Assembly: GCA_027073945.1 (NCBI GenBank)
Contig: JALTEL010000368.1
Span: 1-7,300 of the forward strand
DNA length: 7,300 nt
Direction: 5' to 3'
Source of the DNA: Caldifarciminota bacterium
GTDB taxonomy: Bacteria > WOR-3 > Hydrothermia > UBA1063 > CAJXJZ01
Shown here: positions 1 to 6,955 of the stretch, piece after piece
Layout: the number at the start of each line of letters is the position of its first letter
Numbering within the stretch: the stretch's first letter is position 1
The notes under the pieces: model-generated
Seen by the model: the letters and a program-made list of their open reading frames with translations, nothing else
Database searches by the model: none
Told to the model about the DNA's origin: nothing
Translations under genes and position numbers: made by a program

Positions 1-650
1 GATTTCCACGCCATGAAACGGTCGAACCCTGCGGAAAGGCTCCCCGCCCTCGCTTCCAGACCGTCGGAGATAACCAGAATTTCGTTGTAATTGAAAAGCG
101 AAGAGATGGCCTGTTTGTATGTCTGCAACTGTTTATAGGCCGACCTCACGGTTGCGTTCTCGTCCGCAGGGTTTTTCAGTTCGATAATGACCAGTGGCAG
201 GCCGTTCACAAAGAGAACGATATCGGGGCGTTTGTTTTGCCCGTTTTCTATCACCGTGAACTGATTGACAGCAAGAAAATCGTTGTTTTCAGGATTTTTA
301 AAATCTATCAACCAGACCAGATCGCCCCGCTCCCCTCCGTCCTTCCTCACGCTGACGCTTATTCCTTCGGTGAGCATGCGGTGGAACTCCTCGTTGGCGC
401 TCACCAGTTCCGGGGAATGTATGCGTAGCACCTGCTTTATCGCATCCTCTCTGGCCGCCTCGGGAATCCCAGGATTTATGCGCTCCACGGCCGCCCTCAG
501 CCTTTCTACGAGCACCACATCCTCAAAGCTCGCTCTCTCCGGGCGCTCCCCGTCCGGCGCTATGTCAGGGCCGTGCTTATAGCGGTAGCCCTGCTGTTCG
601 AGGAGGGAGAGAGCGAAGGATTCTATGTCGGATTCTGCGATCTTAGTCAT
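1..650 (-). CDS. hsdR: Type I restriction endonuclease subunit R, N-terminal part (runs off the left edge)
   Basis: HsdR is the motor and nuclease subunit of type I restriction enzymes; it cuts unmodified DNA after ATP-driven translocation. Only the first 216 codons are present, against about 1000 usual for the family, so the SF2 motor lies beyond the left edge. The visible part is the PD-(D/E)XK nuclease domain: RPD with D143, ELK at E157/K159, and a Q174-x3-Y178 motif, in the order known for HsdR. I start it at ATG 650 because AGAAGG (659-664) lies 8 nt upstream. An in-frame ATG at 656 sits only 2 nt from that site. The start overlaps the helicase stop by 8 bp, so translation is probably coupled. 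Its base composition is richer in G+C than the helicase gene before it. Identification is firm; whether the rest is intact cannot be seen. Confidence 0.95.
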   Translation of the reverse strand, partial: MTKIAESDIESFALSLLEQQGYRYKHGPDIAPDGERPERASFEDVVLVERLRAAVERINPGIPEAAREDAIKQVLRIHSPELVSANEEFHRMLTEGISVSVRKDGGERGDLVWLIDFKNPENNDFLAVNQFTVIENGQNKRPDIVLFVNGLPLVIIELKNPADENATVRSAYKQLQTYKQAISSLFNYNEILVISDGLEARAGSLSAGFDRFMAWK

Positions 651-3600
651 TATCATAACCTTCTATAACGCGCCACACTTTTTGATAGGTTATCCCAGAA
701 TCACCCACTGCATCAATCCATTCTTGAGATTCTAGTTGAAACAACCTTTTTCTAAGTTTTGGCAGCGGTTCTTTTACTGTGTCGCCCAAATGTGACGCTA
801 AAGATATGGCCGCTGTGCGAGGAACTCCTAAAAGACGAAGGGATATGGCGGAATCATCATTTACCCCGTAATACACCTTAGAAGGCAAATTAGTTAACTT
901 CTCAAATTCTTCTTCAGGCAGGTTAGATGTAGTTATTGTTAAAAGGGCACCCAATCCCCATGAAGCGGTTTGAGTAAGTTTCCCAAATAAGTTCTGGCCG
1001 CATTTGGTCAGTGCACTAATTTGTGTATCTCCCTCTTTTTTGAAATAGCGTTCGGCTATAGTTGGTATGGATTCTCCATTTACCCAATCCTTGATAATAA
1101 GAGATAGTGTATTCCCATCTGGAGAAGGGCCCCCAGTAACTGCCTTAAGATTTTCTCTTAATTCGGGAACTTTAAGTAAGATGCCCATCATTCGTTGAAG
1201 CTCTGCATTTCTAGTACTGAACAGTAGATCTTTATTCCAAGAATTTTCGTTTATGTCTCCTTTATTACTTAAAATAGTTTTTATGCTTTGAAGGGAAAAT
1301 CCTGTGCTATCCACCAATTTTAGGGGCTGATTTGGTCTACTAATCTCCCGAGAGTAGTTTTCAATGCCCACAAGCAACTTTTGAGCTATGGAACTATTTT
1401 GCAAACGGAGTTTTTCAAAACCGAGTGTCCCCCGAAGAACCTGTTCAATTTCATCAAAAAATGTGTCTGGCTTTCCCATTTGTCTGTAGGTATGCGCTAA
1501 ATATTGTAGAAAACTTGACCATTCTGGGCGATTATACACGATTCTACCTAGATCTTCCAATTCCTTTTCTGCCTCTTTCGCTAGCTGAACCAATGCAGAA
1601 TTCAAATCTTCAGTCTGTATATTAATAAAATCTTTCAATTTTCTCTCTTTTTCCTCATCTGCTGCTGCGAGAGCAACTACTCCAAGCTGTCCTTGAGTTA
1701 TGCGACCTGCTCTGCCAGCAATGTTCCAAAAATCTTCTGGAGGCATATTTTCGGGGCCTTTTTCATTGTAAAAATATTGGTGCGATGCCATAACAACTCC
1801 ACTAACTGGAAAATTCACGCCCTGTGCTATTGTTGTTGTAGCTACAAGAAATTTTAACTTATCCCTCTCAAACAACCATTCTATTAGTCTCCGAATATCT
1901 TCGGGTAATCCTGCATGATGCACCCCAATTCCATAATTCAACAGATCAATCAATGGAAAATTTTCTCCCATCTCAAGACGCAAGTATTTCTGTACTAGAC
2001 GAATGTCTGCATTTACATTTTCAATTCTATTTTCTTCTATTTTTAGTTTGTTTGCAAGGTTCCAAACCCAATCTGGCCTAGCGTGCATCACAATCACAGG
2101 TCCTCGCTTCTGAAGATGTTGAGCAGCTATGGCAGCAATTGAAGATTGATTTTTACTTTTCGAGAATGTGCTAGCTATGTGTTGGAATTTGGGAAATGAT
2201 ATCTTTTCTTCTATTGCGATAGTATTTTTGGTTGTATGAATAGTTTCGAAATTAAGATAATAATCATAACTCCTGCGATTCAGTGGTTGACCTTTTTGTG
2301 TTTTAACGATACCTATAACTCGATCATTAGGTTGCCAATCTACAGACAAGCTGATATCTTCTGAGTTCTGACCCCCAAGCCATCTTGCAACCTCTCGTGC
2401 ATTTTTGATAAATGGAGTAAGTAGGAGAAATTGAGCATTTGCACATTCCTTATTGATTGTCGATAAAAGCAATTCTAGCTTGAGACCTCTTTTTATATTT
2501 TGAATATTGTGTGCCTCATCCACAACTACCAAGGTTAATGGGCGCCCAATCTTTTTCTCCCAGCCCTGACGCAACATAAGATCAAGTTTCTCTGGAGTAG
2601 CAACTAACACCCTAAATTTTAAATTCTCATCGTCTTCTTCAAGCAGTTTGATTTCAACAGTATCAACCTCCATTGCAGGGCTAACTTGTTCAACAACGAT
2701 ATTGAGCGGCTCAAAATCTTTCCTTAATTTCCTTGTTATCTGGTTTACAAGTGTTCGTGTAGGTGCCAGATACGCTACCCATCCCTCCTCATGCTCAAAT
2801 TGATTCAATGCCTGAAGAATTCTAAATTGGGCAATTAAAGTTTTGCCGCTTGATGTGGGTAGGCTAACAACAACTGCACGGCGACTAGATCCAAGTAGGC
2901 CTTTCTCCGCTAAAGTTCTGCGCTGTGGTGGCAAAACATCAAAAATAGCTCGATTTCCACGCCCACGGTCAACTAATGTGCGTACAAACTCAGTAACTCT
3001 TGAATTCACTGCTCTTGAAACAGTCCATATTGAATTTTCAATCATTTGGTTCGTACAAGCGGCCAATAAACGAGTAAGAGGCTCTAAATATATCATCTGA
3101 GCGTGTTTACATACTGCGAGGATACGATCGAAATGCGTTTCGAGTTTATGCTGAATTTGATAATTTCCATCGACAACTCCATCTGTAATAAACATCGCAA
3201 AAATTTCTGCTGCTTTAGCTAGATGGTACAATCCAATTAGTTCAAGAGCTTTAGCTTTTGCTGTTTCAGGCTCATTTTCCTCTAGATATTCTTTTTCATA
3301 AGTATCTTGCAACTCACGCAGTTGAGCAACACGCTGTAATACAATATCTCTGTCGTCCCAACCATTTTTTCTGATGAGACGAAGCCAAATGTCAAAGATT
3401 GTTGCCCATGTTCTTTCACCCCAGTCACTCGAATCCAACGGTAAGTTGTCCCACTTTCTTTCTCGAAGAATGCGAGCAGCGTCTGCCCCCTTATCACCGA
3501 TAACACCAAGGGCAGACATCCGTAATAAAGTCATGGCTTCCTCAAATGGATTTTTAGATTCTGGTAAGACACTAAAAAGACGAAAAGCATCTGCTGCACA

Positions 3601-3819
3601 TGATCGCATAGTTTTCAGGTTTTCTTCGTTATCCTCAGCATCATTATCAAAGATTAAATCAAGTGTCACCAGTTCTAGTGCATTGGCGGTATTCTGTACA
3701 AGATCAAAATCTGCTTCATAATTAATCTCAGATAGTTCTTTATAAACCTGAATTCTGTCTGCAATTTTTAGTGCTTCTTCTCTTTTTCGTGCCAAATTAT
3801 CAAGAAGCCAATGGCTCAT
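643..3819 (-). CDS. Ski2-like SF2 helicase, HamB/AbpB-like defence helicase
   Basis: A 1058-residue DExH helicase, probably the ATP-dependent partner of the nuclease-like protein encoded just upstream. Visible motifs in order: I PTSSGKT (321-327), Ia APTRTLVNQ (352-360), Ib ATPEKLD (407-413), II DEAH (434-437), IV IVMHAR (576-581), HHAGL (634-638), V TTIAQGVNFP (662-671), VI GRAGR (702-706). TPEKLD, HHAGL and QGVNFP point to the Ski2/Hel308 branch. Motif III is odd: LLLTPF (465-470) replaces the usual SAT. About 300 residues before motif I carry no motif I recognise, and about 350 follow motif VI. The start overlaps the preceding stop (ATGA, 3816-3819), with AGAGGTGG 6 nt upstream. The pairing of a PD-(D/E)XK protein with a Ski2-like helicase is that of Hachiman (HamAB) and AbpAB; I infer the assignment from motifs and gene order. 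The gene is AT-richer than hsdR. Another helicase-nuclease defence family is possible. Confidence 0.8.
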   Translation of the reverse strand: MSHWLLDNLARKREEALKIADRIQVYKELSEINYEADFDLVQNTANALELVTLDLIFDNDAEDNEENLKTMRSCAADAFRLFSVLPESKNPFEEAMTLLRMSALGVIGDKGADAARILRERKWDNLPLDSSDWGERTWATIFDIWLRLIRKNGWDDRDIVLQRVAQLRELQDTYEKEYLEENEPETAKAKALELIGLYHLAKAAEIFAMFITDGVVDGNYQIQHKLETHFDRILAVCKHAQMIYLEPLTRLLAACTNQMIENSIWTVSRAVNSRVTEFVRTLVDRGRGNRAIFDVLPPQRRTLAEKGLLGSSRRAVVVSLPTSSGKTLIAQFRILQALNQFEHEEGWVAYLAPTRTLVNQITRKLRKDFEPLNIVVEQVSPAMEVDTVEIKLLEEDDENLKFRVLVATPEKLDLMLRQGWEKKIGRPLTLVVVDEAHNIQNIKRGLKLELLLSTINKECANAQFLLLTPFIKNAREVARWLGGQNSEDISLSVDWQPNDRVIGIVKTQKGQPLNRRSYDYYLNFETIHTTKNTIAIEEKISFPKFQHIASTFSKSKNQSSIAAIAAQHLQKRGPVIVMHARPDWVWNLANKLKIEENRIENVNADIRLVQKYLRLEMGENFPLIDLLNYGIGVHHAGLPEDIRRLIEWLFERDKLKFLVATTTIAQGVNFPVSGVVMASHQYFYNEKGPENMPPEDFWNIAGRAGRITQGQLGVVALAAADEEKERKLKDFINIQTEDLNSALVQLAKEAEKELEDLGRIVYNRPEWSSFLQYLAHTYRQMGKPDTFFDEIEQVLRGTLGFEKLRLQNSSIAQKLLVGIENYSREISRPNQPLKLVDSTGFSLQSIKTILSNKGDINENSWNKDLLFSTRNAELQRMMGILLKVPELRENLKAVTGGPSPDGNTLSLIIKDWVNGESIPTIAERYFKKEGDTQISALTKCGQNLFGKLTQTASWGLGALLTITTSNLPEEEFEKLTNLPSKVYYGVNDDSAISLRLLGVPRTAAISLASHLGDTVKEPLPKLRKRLFQLESQEWIDAVGDSGITYQKVWRVIEGYDND
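659..664 (-). promoter_or_regulatory. Ribosome binding site of hsdR
   Basis: AGAAGG on the minus strand lies 8 nt before ATG 650 and inside the helicase coding sequence. It decides between the two in-frame ATGs at 656 and 650 in favour of 650. Confidence 0.6.
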
Positions 3820-4604
3820 GAAGCACCACCTCTTCGGATTATATCAGGTAAATCGCTTATTTTACATGACAGATAAAGCGCAATTAGTTCGCAAGATGTT
3901 GGGTGAGAAATATTTTGAGCGAGAGAGTTCCCTTGTTTCTCCAAATCCAGTTGGTTAGGCTTTGTATCTCGTATAAGCAAGCCAAAAAGTGATGCTGCTT
4001 TATTTCCAGAATTGAGATATGTGGTTAATGATTGAAAATAAGCATCTTGGTATCTGGTTCCTTTGCATCGCGGATGAAGCCATTTTAAAATCTGAAAAAT
4101 CAATCCTAGATTTGTTGCAAGATTATTAATTTGATAGCCCATATTTCCACTTCTACCTGACATGACTGTTGGAGGGCATCTTTCTTGGCTTGATGTTTTT
4201 ACCTCCCCAATTGCAAGTATAAAACCGGTCTTTGTTGGCAGGAAGCCTACGATATCTGCCCCCGGAAGGCTAGCTTTCGGATGTCTTTTGTCTCGTTTCA
4301 TATTCCACGGGAATATAATACCATGACTCTGAATAAGGTATGCTTCAGCAAGAGCTTCGCCAATCGCCCAACCTCGTTCTTCTTCAATTTCAGAATTCAA
4401 GACTGCCTCAAGATTTTCTTTACCCATCCCAGTTAAGGCCAAGCCTCGTAAATCTTCATTAAAATCCTTTTTCCATGATATATCATATAACCTATCTGCA
4501 ACATCATTTTGCATAAATGCAATAAATTTGCCACTACAATCTAAACTTATACCGTGCCATAAAACGCAGTTATTGCTTCCATTATACTCATTGTTCGTCG
4601 GCAA
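3816..4604 (-). CDS. PD-(D/E)XK nuclease-like protein, HamA/AbpA-like (DUF1837-type)
   Basis: A 262-residue soluble protein with a recognisable PD-(D/E)XK core: a helix carrying E83 (IGEALAE), D117 in GADIVGF, then E134-V-K136 in IGEVKTS. These are the expected metal-binding and catalytic positions, so DNA cleavage is plausible. HamA of Hachiman and AbpA have such a nuclease domain and are encoded next to a helicase, as here; the stop overlaps the helicase start by ATGA. No signal peptide or membrane segment is visible. The start is unusual: TTG at 4604, fixed by an in-frame TAA at 4611-4613, with no ATG until residue 31 (4514), which lacks a good ribosome site. GAGGTGA lies 11 nt before the TTG, and the small ORF upstream ends 17 bp inside this gene, so coupling is likely. 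The fold call is fairly secure. The exact family is inferred, and an unrelated restriction-type nuclease would share these motifs. Confidence 0.68.
   Translation of the reverse strand: MPTNNEYNGSNNCVLWHGISLDCSGKFIAFMQNDVADRLYDISWKKDFNEDLRGLALTGMGKENLEAVLNSEIEEERGWAIGEALAEAYLIQSHGIIFPWNMKRDKRHPKASLPGADIVGFLPTKTGFILAIGEVKTSSQERCPPTVMSGRSGNMGYQINNLATNLGLIFQILKWLHPRCKGTRYQDAYFQSLTTYLNSGNKAASLFGLLIRDTKPNQLDLEKQGNSLAQNISHPTSCELIALYLSCKISDLPDIIRRGGAS
3826..3833 (-). promoter_or_regulatory. Ribosome binding site of the helicase gene
   Basis: AGAGGTGG on the minus strand, 6 nt before ATG 3819 and within the last codons of the preceding gene. It supports the ATG of the ATGA overlap as the true start. 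Confidence 0.65.
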
Positions 4605-4707
4605 ATCCGTTTAAGTCACCTCTTGTAATATCACTACCCATATCGGATTCTATACTTATTAATTTCGGAAGGAGAGAATCACAAAAGTTTTCTATAATAT
4701 CTTTCAT
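4588..4707 (-). CDS. Small 39-residue ORF repeating the HsdS C-terminal signature
   Basis: A 39-codon ORF between hsdS and the nuclease-like gene. It starts with ATG 4707, overlapping the hsdS stop as ATGA, and has GGAGG 6 nt upstream, so it is very likely translated. It ends at TGA 4588-4590, 17 bp inside the next gene. Residues 6-18 (ENFCDSLLPKLIS) match the HsdS tail (ENLRDTLLPKLMS) at 9 of 13 positions. The remainder is acidic and unrelated to anything I recognise. It is too short to be a specificity subunit. I read it as the left-over 3' end of another hsdS, carried in or duplicated by recombination, that now passes ribosomes on to the TTG start of the next gene. Its base composition matches the AT-rich block downstream. 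A real small protein cannot be excluded. Confidence 0.6.
   Translation of the reverse strand: MKDIIENFCDSLLPKLISIESDMGSDITRGDLNGFADEQ
4616..4622 (-). promoter_or_regulatory. Ribosome binding site upstream of the TTG start
   Basis: GAGGTGA on the minus strand, 11 nt before TTG 4604. The match is strong but the spacing is long. Together with the in-frame stop at 4611-4613 it makes the TTG the only supported start of the nuclease-like gene. Confidence 0.5.
4655..4692. repeat. Degenerate copy of the hsdS 3' end (copy 2)
   Basis: Aligns without gaps to 4741-4778 inside hsdS. By hand count 29 of 38 bases agree, including the run TTCGGAAG. The two copies are 86 bp apart and are read in different frames. 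Both encode the LLPKL(M/I)S tail signature, which makes chance similarity unlikely. Confidence 0.65.
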
Positions 4708-5933
4708 GAACTACCTCCATATCCAACCCTCACCTCCCCGCTCATCAACTTCGGAAGCAGAGTATCACGGAGATTTTCAAGGGTGCGAATCTGGACACTG
4801 TTGTTCTCTATTTTGTCAAAAATAGGTTGAATATAGCCATTAAATTTTTCCATAATTTCTTTTGTAGGTTTAAAAGCAGGATATGTCTTAATCTTTTTTA
4901 CATTTAAATTCTGTTGTGCGGAACCTGAGGCCATAGCATTAAGGTTTCCTCTCTCAGTTTTTAGGTACAAATACAAGAACTCTTTACTGCATATCTCTGT
5001 ATCTGCTACTAGCCCACATGCAGCCTGATTAAAAGATGATTTGTTAGCCAATATGCCCAATCTCCCAACTGTCGGGGCCGCATAAATCGCAATAACCACT
5101 GTCCCTTTTGGAAAAAGTTTTGCTGCTGAGTTTTCAAGACCTTCCAGCGTTATTTTTTTCTCGCTTTCGAAGAGGAAACCGTCATTTAGTTCTTTAGTGG
5201 AATACCAGTTGATATCTCCACCATAATACTCTTCAACCTTGGTTGAGGGGGTCCCTCCTGAGCCTATCCTATCGCATAAATCAGCCAATATACACTCTTC
5301 CCACCCCTCCTCCTTCTCCTCAATGAACCACTGTCTGAACAGCGTTTCCGCCATCTGTTCAAGCGTCTTATTCTCCCTGTGCAGCAGGTCTATCTTGTCA
5401 TCCAGAGATGAAAGGACGGATGCGATGGCTTTTTGCTCGGGGAGTGGGGGGAGGAAAAAAAGAAACTCCTTTATTCTACTCGGGGATGTGTGATATACAG
5501 TTGAGCCGCTAGCAGATGAAACTACATGGTGTCTGTATTCTGGCGCTCTCATTAGCCAATTCAAAAACATCTTATCTGCATAACTGCTTTTGAGCATAAC
5601 TAAACCTATTCGTTGATTATGCAGGTATTTGTGCATAGAATCGTCTGGAACAATTGCCGAATACCCAAGAGTATCTGCAGTTTTTGACAAATCGGTCATG
5701 GTAACAATTAAATCACCGGGTTTTAAGACATATTCTTCAGGTATTTCTCCATTGTAATACTTACATTTATCTCCTTTCCAGCCGCCACCTATTTTAAAAT
5801 TTCCGGGCGTTATCAAAATGTTTTCATTAGGTTCTGTCTGCATGAATTCTCCTTTAAACGCAAAACCGTGTTTGATATCCACTAAATCGCCGAGTTTAAC
5901 CTTCTTCCAGCCTTCGGGTATGCGTTCGCTCAT
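4704..5933 (-). CDS. hsdS: Type I restriction-modification specificity subunit S
   Basis: HsdS sets the DNA target of both methylation and restriction in the type I complex with HsdM and HsdR. The 409 residues are full length for the family and show the two-fold design. Target recognition domain 1 begins at LGDLVDIKHGFAFKG (14-28); the central conserved region is LPPLPEQKAIASVLSSLDDK (161-180) with its coiled-coil helix to about 205. Domain 2 begins at ILADLCDRIGSGGTPST (215-231), and the second conserved helix ends in TLLPKLMSGEVRV (391-403). The recognition domains are AT-richer than the central helix, as is usual for these exchangeable parts. The start ATG 5933 overlaps the previous stop (ATGA) and has GGAGG 7 nt upstream. 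The target sequence cannot be read from the protein. The following 39-codon ORF repeats its C-terminal signature. Confidence 0.95.
   Translation of the reverse strand: MSERIPEGWKKVKLGDLVDIKHGFAFKGEFMQTEPNENILITPGNFKIGGGWKGDKCKYYNGEIPEEYVLKPGDLIVTMTDLSKTADTLGYSAIVPDDSMHKYLHNQRIGLVMLKSSYADKMFLNWLMRAPEYRHHVVSSASGSTVYHTSPSRIKEFLFFLPPLPEQKAIASVLSSLDDKIDLLHRENKTLEQMAETLFRQWFIEEKEEGWEECILADLCDRIGSGGTPSTKVEEYYGGDINWYSTKELNDGFLFESEKKITLEGLENSAAKLFPKGTVVIAIYAAPTVGRLGILANKSSFNQAACGLVADTEICSKEFLYLYLKTERGNLNAMASGSAQQNLNVKKIKTYPAFKPTKEIMEKFNGYIQPIFDKIENNSVQIRTLENLRDTLLPKLMSGEVRVGYGGSS
4714..4718 (-). promoter_or_regulatory. Ribosome binding site of the 39-codon ORF
   Basis: GGAGG on the minus strand, 6 nt before ATG 4707 and inside the last codons of hsdS. 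Its near-ideal match and spacing are the main reason to believe the small ORF is translated. Confidence 0.65.
4741..4778. repeat. hsdS 3' end (copy 1 of the tail repeat)
   Basis: The functional copy, encoding residues 386-398 of HsdS (ENLRDTLLPKLMS), a conserved helix end of the family. Its partner lies at 4655-4692, downstream of the hsdS stop. Confidence 0.65.
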
Positions 5934-6013
5934 CTCGTTTCCTCCGTGTGTTTAGATTGTGGCGGTGATGCTTGCGGGTTTTCTGTGCCGTGTGTGTCGG
6001 TGTTTTTTCCTTT
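5927..6013. repeat. Direct repeat, copy A (ORF6N 3' end to hsdS start)
   Basis: Matches 6949-7032. It holds an exact 26-bp block (5927-5952 = 6949-6974) covering start codon, ribosome site and stop context, and a further exact 22-bp block, with a 3-bp length difference farther on. It encodes the NPQASPP..HTEETR tail of the ORF6N protein and the first bases of hsdS. Confidence 0.85.
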
Positions 6014-6955
6014 GTTCAGTCTGGAGAGCATATCGAGAGCCTCTATTTCCATCTTCGAGAATGCGAACCACTTCTTGCCAAGGTCCTTCAGGGAGGCCCC
6101 GATCTGATAGACTGTCCTCTCGTCTATTATTATGAACCGGTCGTGCGCGTTTTTGAACTCCTTAATCTCCAGAGGCGGGTACTGCTCATTGAACTTCCCG
6201 GCATCAAGGGCCAGCTGTTCCGATATCCTCTTTGTGAATATCGTCACCTTCACACCCTTTTTTCTCTTCGTGAGGTGGACAAGAACGCTGTCGTCTATGT
6301 AGTTGTCTATTATGACTATGGACTCCTCCGCGCTCCTGAAAAGGTCGGATACGAATTTATAGGCATCAAAGACCTGTCCGTCAAAGAATATTCCCTGCTC
6401 AGGCTGTATTTCTTTGTTCTCCAGAGCGTCAAGCACCTTCTCTATTTTCGTTCCCGTCTCCAGTTGTTTGATTTCCAGCGTGTCCAGCCGCCTGAATATC
6501 TCATAATTTGCCGCAAGAAATCTTCGCATTTCCACAAATGCGTTTATTATCTGAACGCTCATTCTTACCGCAGTCTCGCTTCTGAGAACCGCAGAGAGCA
6601 TGGCCACTCCCTGCTCGGTGAATGCGTAAGGCAGCGTCCTCCTTCCTCCCCAACTTGAGGTCGCATTTTGCGACTTCAAGATTTCACTTCCATTTGAGGT
6701 CGCATTTTGCGACTTCAAATTATCTGTTTTTAACATCACATTTTGTGACCTTAAAAGTTCATACTCCCCCTTCGACAGCTGAAACATGAATTCTTTTGGA
6801 AATCTCTCCATATTCCGTTTTACCTGTTCATTCAGTCGCTTAACTTCTACGCCGTACAGTTCCGCAAGGTCCGAATCCAGCATGACCTGAACGCCCCGAA
6901 TAGTGTAAATCCTACTTCGTATGTTCTCCATGGGTATCAGGCTATTTTCGCTCAT
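5930..6955 (-). CDS. ORF6N-domain DNA-binding protein with PLD-like C-terminal half
   Basis: A 341-residue protein of a family often found beside type I restriction genes; its role there is not settled. Residues about 10-120 match the ORF6N (KilA-N-like) putative DNA-binding domain: IRSRIYTIRGVQVMLDSDLA (12-31), ELYGVEVKRLNEQ, SWGGRRTLPYAFTEQGVAML (101-120). Residues about 150-180 look like a coiled coil. From about 188 the protein resembles a phospholipase-D-like half: VIIDNYID (214-221), then HDRFIIID (271-278), a variant HxKx4D motif with R273 for lysine, and GASLKDLG (286-293). Unusual is a peptide repeat at 68-100, with LRSQNVMLK once and LKSQNATS twice, encoded by DNA palindromes. The frame stays open up to ATG 7075, but I choose ATG 6955: GGAGG lies 7 nt before it, it overlaps the previous stop as ATGA, and the family begins here. 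The tail from about 316 is repeated in the upstream ORF. Confidence 0.85.
   Translation of the reverse strand: MSENSLIPMENIRSRIYTIRGVQVMLDSDLAELYGVEVKRLNEQVKRNMERFPKEFMFQLSKGEYELLRSQNVMLKTDNLKSQNATSNGSEILKSQNATSSWGGRRTLPYAFTEQGVAMLSAVLRSETAVRMSVQIINAFVEMRRFLAANYEIFRRLDTLEIKQLETGTKIEKVLDALENKEIQPEQGIFFDGQVFDAYKFVSDLFRSAEESIVIIDNYIDDSVLVHLTKRKKGVKVTIFTKRISEQLALDAGKFNEQYPPLEIKEFKNAHDRFIIIDERTVYQIGASLKDLGKKWFAFSKMEIEALDMLSRLNKGKNTDTHGTENPQASPPQSKHTEETR
5941..5945 (-). promoter_or_regulatory. Ribosome binding site of hsdS
   Basis: GGAGG on the minus strand, 7 nt before ATG 5933. It lies within the direct repeat shared with 6949-7032, so the same ribosome site and start context also precede the ORF6N gene. 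Confidence 0.75.
6655..6679. repeat. Palindrome unit 1 (inside ORF6N gene)
   Basis: An imperfect 25-bp inverted repeat, TTGAGGTCGCA / TGCGACTTCAA around a 3-base centre, with one mismatched pair. The minus strand reads LKSQNATS. It sits 39 bp from unit 2, which has the same 25 bases. Confidence 0.85.
6694..6718. repeat. Palindrome unit 2 (inside ORF6N gene)
   Basis: Identical to unit 1 over all 25 bases. The 39-bp period equals 13 codons and produces the repeated peptide LKSQNATSNGSEI. Confidence 0.85.
6730..6754. repeat. Palindrome unit 3 (inside ORF6N gene, diverged)
   Basis: TTAACATCACA / TGTGACCTTAA, a diverged member of the same 25-bp family, 36 bp (12 codons) from unit 2. It encodes LRSQNVMLK. 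The core arms have changed on both sides (TCGCA/TGCGA to TCACA/TGTGA), which keeps the pairing. Confidence 0.75.

Noticed and set aside
237..582. Two short plus-strand frames opposite hsdR
   Set aside because: Shadows of the hsdR coding strand, with no recognisable domain.
651..656. Upstream in-frame ATG of hsdR at 656
   Set aside because: It sits only 2 nt from the AGAAGG site, too close for good initiation; ATG 650 is correctly spaced.
3282..3721. Short frames on both strands inside the first part of the helicase gene
   Set aside because: They overlap a continuous long gene in other frames, lack ribosome sites, and show low-complexity shadow translations.
5972..6658. A 228-codon open frame on the plus strand
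   Set aside because: It lies wholly opposite the ORF6N gene, has no convincing ribosome site, and its translation matches no family; the opposite frame has clear domains.
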